Assembly: GCA_963281155.1 (NCBI GenBank)
Contig: CAUJLY010000004.1
Location: forward strand, 2,480,001-2,544,000
Source of the DNA: Rhabditophanes sp. KR3021
Lineage: Eukaryota > Nematoda > Chromadorea > Rhabditida > Alloionematidae
DNA length: 64,000 nt
Direction of reading: 5' to 3'
This document shows positions 35,131 to 47,100 of this stretch, piece by piece. The notes under the pieces were generated by a model. The model was given only the letters and a program-made list of their open reading frames with translations. It was not told the DNA's origin and ran no database searches. Within the stretch, counting starts at the first letter, position 1. Each line of letters begins with the position of its first letter. A program made the position numbers and the translations under genes.

Positions 35131-38100
35131 ATGTTGGGCATTGATCAAATTGCTAGGTTAGCTGCAGAGGAGGCTCGTAAAGAACAGTCGCGGATCGATG
35201 GCGGTCATTTTGATGGACCTGGAGGAATGAATGGAGTGTCCCCGTTTGGAGGCTTGGTTCGAAAAGCTGGTGGACTTGGCGCAATTCCTGTCAAAGAAAA
35301 AGTAAGTAATTATTAACTAAAATGACTCGAGTTTGGGGACTTTGGAAATACAAGCCGTCTTAGCTCAGTGGCAGAGCGTCGGTCTTGTAAACCGAAGGTC
35401 ACAGGTTCAATCCCTGTATGCGGCATTTTTTGCATACAAATTAAACTTCTTTTTTAGGGACCTTCATCACTGTACATATTTTCGGAAGACAATTTTATCC
35501 GAAAATATGCGAAGGCAATCATCGAATGGGGGCCATTTGAATACTTTATTTTATTAACTATTATTGGAAATTGCGTAGTACTAGCGATGGAACAACATTT
35601 ACCTAAAAATGACAAAAAACCATTAAGTGAAATGTTAGAACAAACGGAGCCAGTATTTATGGGTATTTTTTGCTTTGAATGTATCATCAAGATTATTGCC
35701 TTTGGATTTGCATTTCATAAAGGATCATATTTAAGATCTGGATGGAATATCATGGACTTCATAGTCGTAGTTTCAGGAGCAATTACAATGGTCCCATTTG
35801 CCCCATCTTCAAATGAAACCGTTGATTTAAGAACTTTGCGAGCAGTTAGGGTATTGCGTCCACTAAAATTAGTTAGTGGAATTCCTAGTTTGCAAGTCGT
35901 TTTGAAATCTATTCTTTGCGCAATGGCACCATTGCTACAAATTGGTTTATTAGTTTTGTTTGCTATTGTTATTTTTGCTATTATTGGACTTGAATTTTAT
36001 TCGGGCATCTTCCATGCTGCCTGCTATAATGCTAATGGTGAAATTGAGAATCGTAGTGAGAAAGCATTTCCATGCAGTAACAAAAGTTCAACGACGGGTG
36101 CATATAATTGCGATGTACCAGGTATTTATTATTTATTAAAAATGACAAAAATGGGTTAACGCTTTACAAAATACTCTAAAGCTTCACAAATAACAAAGTT
36201 ATTTAAAACTAATTTCGAAACAGAGCTATGAGTCTAAGTTTGTGCGCAGATGACTTAGGTGATTGATCAGAATACATTCAATATTCGCGCCGATCGCTTG
36301 GAGGAATGACATGGCAATAAGATTCTTGCACACTTCAACAATCTTATAAAGTATTTTTTCTTAACGACTCACATTTTTAGTACCATTCACGATTAAATTT
36401 ATAATTATATTTACGAGCGATCATTCTCTATCCACATCGAAGGACTCTCTGACATAGAAAATACCTTTAATATTAGAATAAAAATCCCACTTTGGTCTAA
36501 GCTTTGTAGCATCGATGGCTAGTACACCCAACACTCCCGATCTTCTTTACCAGTTTTCCTTCCATTTATTTCTTAGTTGATAGCAGCTGGAGTTGCGGTG
36601 CTGTTGAATTTCATGCCATTTTACGCCATCTTCGTTCTCTTAAGTGGCAAGCTAAATGTGTAAAAGCTGTAAAACTACATTTGAACTCTGTACGTTTATA
36701 ATCTCCAGTACCTTTGTTGTTGCCATAAATAAAGACAGCGTCTGTTTTTTAATTTGATAAAGCTCACCGTCTCTTGCTATTTTTTGTCATAAACTCTCCT
36801 AGGATTAGGATGGGATCCTTGTCAAATAGACGTAAGACAGGTTCATTAATGGTAGGAATTAGGAGAAATATATTAAAGTACACAAAATGTATATATAGTA
36901 AATCTAAGAATCAACTGATACAACACTTAAATTTAATTTTTAATATTCATTAATCTTATTTATACCACCTACAGGAACTGTTTGCCTTAATCAGTGGATC
37001 GGTCCTAACTATGGAATTACTTCTTTCGACAATATTGCATTTGCTATGTTAACTGTCTTTCAGTGTATTACTATGGAAGGTTGGACTTCAACTATGTATT
37101 ATACAAACGACGTTTTGGGAAGTACTTATAACTGGGCCTATTTCATTCCTTTAATTGTCTTGGGTTCATTTTTCATGTTGAACCTCGTACTCGGAGTCTT
37201 GTCTGGAGAATTTGCTAAAGAAAGAGAAAGAGTTGAGAATAGACGTGAATTTTTAAAATTAAGGCGGCAGCAGCAAATCGACCGTGAATTAAACGGGTAT
37301 TTAGAATGGATTTTGACTGCTGAAGAAGTGATTTTAAAAGAAGACCGTACTACGGACGAAGAAAAATCAGCTATTTTAGAACAAAGAAGACGACAAGCTG
37401 CTAAAAAGTTAAAAGTCTCAGCGAAGCAACAAAGCACAGAAACTGAGGAGGAGTTAGAAGAAGAAGAAGATTTCGATGAAGACGAGAGTTATATTGAAGA
37501 TCAAGGAAATCGACGTCAGAAATATGGCTTCTTCAATAATTTAAATAAGTCAATTAAACAAGTTAGAATTAGATTAAGATCAGTTGTCAAGAGTCAGATA
37601 TTTTATTGGTCTGTAATTACACTTGTATTTTTAAATACTTCTTGTGTAGCTTCTGAGCATTATGGCCAGCCTGAATGGTTTTCAGAATTCCTGGCATACG
37701 CAGAATGGGGTTTCCTAGGAATTTTCATTTTCGAAATGCTAATAAAGATTTTCGCGTTGGGGTATAGAACCTATTTTGCATCAAAATTCAACAGATTCGA
37801 CTGCGTCGTTATTGTTGGATCAGCTTTTGAAGTAATTTGGTCAGCAGTGCGTGGAGGATCATTTGGTATTTCAGTGTTGCGTGCCCTTAGATTATTAAGA
37901 ATTTTCAAACTAACATCTTACTGGGTATCGTTAAGAAATTTAGTTAGATCGTTGATGAATTCAATGAGGTCAATTATTTCACTTCTATTCCTATTATTTT
38001 TGTTCATTCTAATTTTTGCCTTATTGGGTATGCAGTTGTTTGGTGGAAAATTCAATTTCCCTAATATGCATCCAACGACTCATTTTGATACGTTCCCCGT

Positions 38101-41100
38101 AGCCATGATTACCGTTTTTCAAATTTTGACTGTAGAAGATTTCAACGAAGTCATGTATTTAGCTATAGTTAGTGCTAGAACGCAAGATGGAAGTGTAAAC
38201 GATGGAAGCGGTGGAATGGCATATTGCTTATACTTTATTGTTTTGGTATTATTTGGTAACTATACATTGTTAAACGTTTTCTTGGCTATCGCTGTAGACA
38301 ATTTGGCAAATGCCCAAGAATTAACAGCAGCTGAGGAAGCTGATGAAAAAGCGAATCAGATTTGTGAAGAATCGGACGAGGAAGACGATGAAGAAAATAG
38401 CGATCATTGTGTAGACATGACTGGACACGATTATTATGACGATGAATGTGAGGAAGAAGAATCCCCATTCGGAGGACCTAAGCCGATGGTTCCTTATTCC
38501 TCCATGTTCATTTTCTCCCCAACCAATTGCTTGAGAGTTGTTGTCCATAGTTTGGTATCCACGAAATACTTTGAAATGTTTGTGATGGTTATTATTTGTC
38601 TTTCTTCAATTTCACTTGCCACAGAAGATCCAGTCGACGAAGGTAAGTATATTAAAAGTAATATTTTTTATTAGAATGTAATATTTATAGACAATCCTCG
38701 AAACAGAATTCTTCAATACATGGATTATGCATTTACATGTGTGTTTGCCTGTGAAATGTTTTTGAAATTAATTGATCAGGGAATTGTTTTACATAGAGGC
38801 TCATACTGTCGTGACTTCTGGAATGTTCTTGATGGAGTGGTTGTAATTTGTGCTTTAGTTGCTTTTTCATTTGCCGGCTCTGAAGGTGCAGCTGGAAAAA
38901 ATTTAAACACGATTAAGTCTCTCAGAGTTCTAAGGGTATTGCGTCCATTGAAAACAATCAAAAGGATCCCCAAATTAAAAGCAGTATTCGATTGCGTGGT
39001 CAATTCATTGAAAAATGTATTCAACATTTTGATAGTCTATTTTCTATTTCAATTCATCTTTGCCGTAATCGCTGTACAACTCTTTAAGGGACATTTCTTT
39101 TACTGCACAGATTCTACCAAGAAATTCGCTCATCAATGCCACGGAAATTATTTCATTTATTCGAAACAAGAAGAAGAACCTGTGGTTAGTCCTCGTGAAT
39201 GGAAGTTAAGATCTTTCAATTACGACAATACACTCAATGCTATGCTGACTCTTTTTGTTGTCACAACGGGGGTAAGTTTTTACAAATCTAAATTGAATCA
39301 CACAAAATTGAAATAACATAAACATATAAGATACATAATATATGTAGGAGAGCAAAAAATGACTAGGTCCACAAATAAATAAGTATATGTGAAGTAAATA
39401 TTAACAATACATCACAAGTATAAATATTAAAAACAAAGTTTATTAAAGAGAATAAACGTAGAAATAAAAAATGTTATGAAAGTAGGTGTAATGTAATGAA
39501 TTAAATAAGTTTGATAAATTAAGACAAGAGCATATCTAAGCATCGCCTACATAGTACTCATACTTGAACCCATAATGAAGTCCACCTCTTGACATGTACT
39601 AAAATAGAGTCTGCCTAATAGCATCACAAGCTTTAGCAGCAGTGACTGATTTGTAAATTGTAGCCCATTTATCATTTTCATCGAGTTTAACAACTCTTAA
39701 AGCGTTTTCATTGAGGACATTTTCTTGATAGCTCACATGTCGGAGGTTGCGAAGGAAGTTGTTAAGTTTGTCTCTATCTTTGCGATTAACCACTGGAAGG
39801 TTGAGTGGGTTCGGAATGAATGTGTTGGCGACTAGTCTGTGGAGTTTAAAGATTATATTGATAATAATTATTAACAATACATGGCTTGAGTTTGTGCAGA
39901 CTAAAAAGAGTAAATAAGAAGATAAGAGATTAAAACATATCAACTGACAATCTAAAATAGAAAGAATGATCTGCGACTTAGGTGAATGCAAATCTTAATA
40001 ATAATTGAAACATCAACAATAAAGTTTGTAGGCAAATTTATTAGTTTAAATGTAAAAATTGACAAAATTAAAACTTTTTGAATCCGTATTAATCGCATCG
40101 TTCTACCTAAAAGGAAGGTTGGCCAAACGTGAGGCAAAACAGCTTGGATTCGACGGAGGAAAATCAAGGCCCCTCGCCATTTTTCAGGGTGGAGATGGCT
40201 TTGTTCTATGTGATGTTCTTTATCGTGTTTCCCTTCTTCTTTGTCAACATTTTCGTGGCTTTGATTATTATCACGTTCCAAGAACAAGGAGAAGCTGAAT
40301 TATCGGAGGGAGATCTAGACAAGAACCAGAAACAATGCATAGACTTCGCACTGAATGCTAGATCAAGGAGTTTGTTCATGCCGGAAGACAAAAACTCTAT
40401 GAAGTATCGAATATGGAGGTAAGAAATTTATTAAAATGGGAAAAAGGGCTACATTTTAAAATATGGTCTTCAGCTTCGCAAATAGCAAAACCTTTTAAGC
40501 TTAATTCAGTGAGAGTGTAGCGCCATTCATTATTAAATTTATAATCATATTGTGACCAACCATTCTATCATTCATATCAAAACATTGCCCAACATAGAAA
40601 ATACCCACTTTGGTCCAAGATTTATGGAATTGATTGCCAAGTAGACCCAAACCATCTAACAGCAATTTTTCGAAAAGACATAAATATAATGTTTTTCTGT
40701 TAATTGACTTTCACCATCCTTTTCCCATCTTTTTGATTCTCTTTCTTAGCACTGGCTTCTTCCACTATCTTTTGTACAGGATGTCCCCTCGCTCCTTCTC
40801 ATTCTTTCCATGAAGTTTGTCAATAATTAACTTCCTGAATGCAATGACTTTAGCTTTCAAACTTGGCATTCGGATAAATGTCCTAAAGCAAATTGACGCA
40901 CAAATCTTGATTAGACAAACTGATTATAAATAACTTACTTGTTCAACTTTTTCACGATTACTTTTCATTGGTTCCACCAACTCTGACATTTCATCTGCTC
41001 CTGCAGTTGAAAAAGTTGCTCTAAGGAAAATGAGATATAATCAGTGAAATTTTAACCTACCAGCAATCACATAGTTTGTGCCTTTTGTATCAGACATGTT

Positions 41101-44100
41101 CTCATCACTAGATTTGATGACCTTCTTTTCCTTGCTTCCAAACTATAGTATTTCTAGAAATTTTTTAAGTGCCTCTTTTGATTGTTGTGGCTTTTTTGTT
41201 CTTGACCATCTTTTGAAAAATGACCCAAAGAATGAATGGATCTTTAAGCAACTAAAATAAGAAACCTTGATTAGTATAAGTTAAATACGACCTCAAATGG
41301 ACGCTATGTAATACATTAAAGCTTAAATTTTATTTTAATACCATGTTAATTTACTTTTGTCTTTTAAGGTTAGTAACTTCTACGCCCTTCGAATACTTTA
41401 TTATGTTAATGATTTGCTGCAACACGATTATCCTGATGATGAAGTTCCACGGTAACACTCCGAATTACGAAAAATATCTAAGATTTCTAAATACGGCTCT
41501 AACAGCTGTTTTCACCGTAGAATCAGTTTTAAAAATACTGGCTTTCGGTGTGCGGAATTACTTCAAAGATGGCTGGAATAGATTCGATTTTATTACGGTG
41601 GTAGGTTCAATTACAGATGCCTTAGTCACTGAATTCGGAGGTCATTTTGTTTCACTCGGATTCTTGAGACTATTCAGAGCAGCTAGGCTTATTAGATTAC
41701 TGCAGCAAGGTTACACAATTAGGATTTTACTGTGGACATTCGTACAATCATTCAAAGCCCTGCCATATGTTTGTCTATTAATTGGAATGCTTTTCTTCAT
41801 TTATGCGATTGTTGGAATGCAAGTATTTGGTAATATTCACTTAGATTCAACGACAGAAATAAACAGGCACAACAATTTTCAAAGTTTTTTCAACTCTTTA
41901 ATCCTCCTATTTCGGTGTGCAACTGGGGGTAAGTTAACTACCACTAAAAAAGAGAAGATAAATTTAAAAATTTAATCAAAATAATAAATTAAATAATGAT
42001 CGAAATAATCAATTATAAATGTAGAGAAAAAATTAATTGTACAATGTGCTATCATAATACTCCCACTTGAATCCATGATAATACTTTCTTTTATCGATAC
42101 GTTCAGTCATTGATTGTCCACTTATGTTACAAGAATCAGCAGCTCTAGTAATTCATTGATAACTGCTTACCCATTCACCGCCCTCATCCAATTGTACGAC
42201 CTGCTGAGCATTACCATTTAGGCATTTCCTTGATATGCAACAAATCTCAAATTAGTTGCAAAATTGTTCTTTTGTCACGATTTTTGTGATCAACAACAGG
42301 ATGATTCTCTGGCTTTTCATTGAAATGGTTAGCGGCTAACCGATAAAGTTTTAATGTCTTGCTGGTATTTTCGAGAGAAATAGTACTAACATAATGCCCA
42401 TAAACGTTGAGACATGGTTTAAGATTGTAAAACGTTGAATTGTTTCTAACTGGCCCACATTGAAAACATTGTAATTAGTTTCTTTCTCCCCATAAAGCAG
42501 TTTTTCCCCTTTGTGACCGAACAATAATTATCTTTTTCATTAGGAGGCTCTTAATCTTCTTTGTAAAAAATTCAGGGAAGATCTGACAGTACAAGAGACA
42601 TGAATCTCTTTTCTTATCTTGATATCTATAAAGAGCGTGGTTAATCATATTAACACAACCATGATAAGTGACACACCTGACGATCTTATTCTTCTTACCC
42701 CTTACCTTTCTGTGGGAAGAGATTTCATAATTCGAGAACTCCTCAATGTCTATATAAAACAAAGCAATAGAAGGATCAATTGGCTTTTTCTAAAAAATTT
42801 AGTTAATGGAAACATCAAGAATAACTGACTATTTTTGAAACAAAATCCCCTGCTGTAGATTCTGGACGGGCCATGTTCCACAATTTAACTAAAGCAATTG
42901 TTCTCCTGCCAGTTGCGCATGTCAGTTCATCGGGAATAATTTGTACAGAGGCAGAAGAGGATAAAGGATTGACGAGGATGTAGTCCTTAACCTTTCGAAC
43001 TTCCATCTTCTCGTTTATCTTATAGTCAGCAAAGGAATCACAAAATATCCTTCCTCTTGTTAAAACAACGAATTAACTTTCTAACTAGGTAAACTTATAC
43101 CATAATTATTAGCAGCTTCCTTTTCTAATTGCGCAGACGAAGGACCAGCAAAGATCATTTCCCATAAAACCTGAGGTTTAATTTTCTTCTTCCCGCTTGA
43201 GCAGTGTGTCCATCAGCTACAACAATTACGGAGACACCAATTACAGTCATAGGGTATTACTGCCGACACGCTTGACTACCAAGCCAGCATTAATTCTGTA
43301 ATTCACAAACCCCAAACTAACTTCCGGCATTCTACAAAAAAAAATCAAGTTATCTAAAGTCTAACTTATCTCAGCAAAGACAGACATAACGTTGTATCTC
43401 CTTCAGTCTGAAAATAGCCAATGAATTGTATAAGTGACATGAGCACATCTTTATATGCATAAATGATGAAAACTTATTTAGACTGGCGGGTTGACGAATG
43501 AGAGTCGTTCTGCCACGCCAACTCATAATAATATTCATACGTTTTGATCGGGAACTCATTTTCTTGAATTGTAATTAACTGATTCTCTGAAGCAGTGTAA
43601 GATTTTTGAAAACAATAAATATAAAAAAATTTATAACTTTTACATCCATTAACCGCTGTCGTTGTGTCTTAAGAAGGGTGGCAGGACATCATGTTGTCTT
43701 GTACTGCCCAGAAATACTGTGCCACCAAGGATGAATTTTCAAATTACAATTTAATCAAAGGCCAAACTTGTGGATCTACCCTTAGTTATGCTTACTTTAC
43801 ATCTTTTGTCTTTTTGTCATCTTTCCTGATGCTCAATTTATTCGTAGCCGTCATTATGGATAATTTCGATTATCTAACTCGGGATAGTTCGATTCTTGGC
43901 CCCCATCATTTGGATGAATTCATTAGAGTTTGGGCTGATTATGACCCTGCTGCTACGGGAAGAATTCATTACACAGACATGTATGAAATGCTTCGAAATA
44001 TAGCCCCGCCCGTTGGGTTCGGAAGAAAATGCCCGTACCGACTGGCTTATAAACATCTAATCAGAATGAATATGCCTGTTGCCGAAGATGGAACTGTTCA

Positions 44101-47100
44101 TTTTACTACAACTCTTTTCGCTCTAATTAGAGAAAGTTTAAGTATCAAAATGAGACCAGTTGAAGAAATGGACGAAGCCGATGAAGAATTGCGACAGACA
44201 TTGAGAAAAATATGGCCGTTGAAAGCAAAGAAAAATATGATTGACTTGGTTGTTCCACCTAATCATGAATTATGTTATCAGAAATTAACAGTTGGCAAGA
44301 TCTATGCCGGTTTATTAATTTTAGAGAATTACAGAGCCAAAAAGTCTGGAACCGAGGTACAGTTTTTAAACATAAAATTTTAAAACTAGCCGAATACTGC
44401 TACGGCTCTTTGACTAAAGTTTGCTTTTAACAAAGTTCGTGCAAAGCCTTACTGTTGACATTAAAAAATCCTAGTGGCAAAACTTTATTTTTTTCATGCA
44501 TTGGTTAAAGTGATAAAATTCAGACTTACATAGTATTCATATTAAAAGTAGCTAAATCTAGCCTTTATCAACTTAATATAATACCAAATACAAAACTAAA
44601 ATGAGGTAAATATACTAAACGTAAACTAGGCAACTGTAAGATGGCATGGGGCCATTTCTTGTTATAAAACCCCAACAATTTCTAGTAGTTTAAACATATA
44701 AAAAATTAAACTTTATTACGTTCTTAAAATTGAACATATTAATAAGATTAGCTTCAAAAATTCATTTATAATAAAATCTGCGACTCCGGCATTCATTTGA
44801 GGAAAGATATTATATACTTCATTAAATGGAGGATTTCCGGAATCCAAGTTGGCTAGCCGGTGTTTTAGAGCATTTACGAGGAAACATTCAATATTTTTAG
44901 CGACTTCTTTTGACTGGTACCACATTTTCATTGCAATAATACTCTTCCTATTAAATGACTTCTCAACGATTATTTCCTTGATAAAGTTTTTTGTCGAACA
45001 ACACTTCGAGTTCAATGACTTGCTTGAAACACCCTTTGTGCTCACTCATTCTCTTGCAAAAGTGAATAGTTCCACCTACATATCGAATCCCCTTCTTGAC
45101 TGAAAACTTGGCCAGTTGTTAAAAACAACTCTCAGGTCAATCATTAAATAAACGTGTCAGCCATTTTTGTCTTGACCATTCGTTTAATTGAAGTTAAACC
45201 ATTAACAGCCGTAATCCATTCGTTTCTGACAGGTTCTTTTTCTTTGTGTAGATCAAGAATAGCCTCAGTTTTAAAACATCTTTCACAAAGAACACAATTG
45301 AAAGTTGTTTGTAGTTTTGACTCCTTGATAATAGCTGCTTCCAGCTTTTTAATTTGCTCCAATTTCCCAGGGGTGCAGAATTCTACTTTATAAAAACTAT
45401 CCATAATTTTGATGAGGTTGTACGTGAGTAAACTTCGTGCAGGATCCCTAATACAGCTTTTTTGGGTACTATAATAAATAGAATAATATTAGTGAAACTA
45501 TAACTGATCCTGAGTATTGAGATGACAGGTAAATTGCTTTCAGCTAACATTTCAAAGGTACTAAGTCTCAGAAGGAGCTTGGGCATAGAGTTACTCTAAC
45601 CATTTAAAATTAAAAATTAATAACACAATTAAATTGAAATATTAACAAATTAATTATAATACACCTAAATTTAAACAAATTAATTATAACACGTTTAAAT
45701 TGAAATAATAACACATTTACGCAAAACAGGTGAGTTTATGACAGGAAAAATTAAAATATTATAGACATAAATTACACTAGATCGAGAAACAACGTCGAGC
45801 CCGTATATCAATGAAATTACTAGGTAGACAGACGGCAATTCTCGATATGCCAACTAAAAGTATAATTGCTAAAGAGTTTAACAATAAACCACACATTTTA
45901 ATACAGCAGCCGACTTTGCCAACCGGTGAAATGGGCGATTGTAATTTTTATTATAATGAAGCTGAAGATAAAGAGGTTTATACTACCTACTATGGAATGA
46001 TATTTGCTAATCCTATTGATAATAATTTCCTTTTAAAGTAAATACTTAATTAGTCCTCGAGAATGTATTTAAGAATGTTGATTTACAAGCATGAATTCCT
46101 ATCCAAACCTTCTTTCCTTTTCGTATTTAAATTCCATATTTACATTATTTATTGAAGGTTTGCGGAGGTGGTTTATTTGGCGGTGGATTGAGAGGATTAG
46201 TTGCAGCAGCCAAATCAGCAGCTGGAGGTCCATCCACCACTGGAACACATTCACCCCAGCAATATACTGAAGATGAAACGTCTGACCCTAATGAGTCAAT
46301 CAAGAAGACACATGTCAAAACCAGAAAAGGTAATGAATACAATCAGGATGATGATGGTTCAATTCAAAACAGTGGAAACCAACTGCCTCCTCGCCAGCCA
46401 TATTCATTATTTACAACTTTGGTAGATACAATTAATGCAGCAAAAAGTTCTGATTCATTGGAATCTGAGGCACAAGCCACGTCAACTATTAGAATGCCCC
46501 TTCCGAGTGAATTTAAAAATGAATATAAGAACGAATACACAAGTGAACAAAATTGCGGATACAATCCAAATTACAACCGTTCATTTGATGATAGAAATAA
46601 TTATCCAGGGGCAAATAAAATTTCTGGAATGTTTAATCGGATTAGAAGACGTGAATCTCGTTCAGATCATCATGTAATCGGAGTTCAGGTAAGAAAACTT
46701 TCCAAACATTAATAAATATAACATTTTCATACTATCATATCACATGTTTGCTTTATTTTTACTGCTCATCTATTATCATATTTTTATCTTTCTTCCTTCT
46801 AGCACTATTTCCCAGGTTCACAGGGTTCGTCGACACGATATCACGGCGTCGGCTATCACAATATGTATTTTCCCAAAAAGAAGGATGATTACTTTGATGA
46901 GGTAAATAGCAAAGCAGATTCCATCTTTTATGGAGACGTTATTTTATTATTTTGTTTGAGCATGATCCTATCTGTATATACCTTTGATGTTGCCTAACTA
47001 TCTCTGACTTTACAACATAATTTTAGTTTTTGCTGTGCTTTGCTTTGTTCGTTCTTGTCAATGGTTATTAAATTGTTCTAAATTTTAGACTCAACATTTA

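Noticed and set aside
39536..43559. RNA-virus nucleoprotein origin of the intronic remnants
   Set aside because: Considered first because of the multi-copy decayed ORFs; the NUMOD4, HNH and NUMOD1 motifs explain the HNH copies far better. Families B and C stay unassigned, without evidence for a virus.
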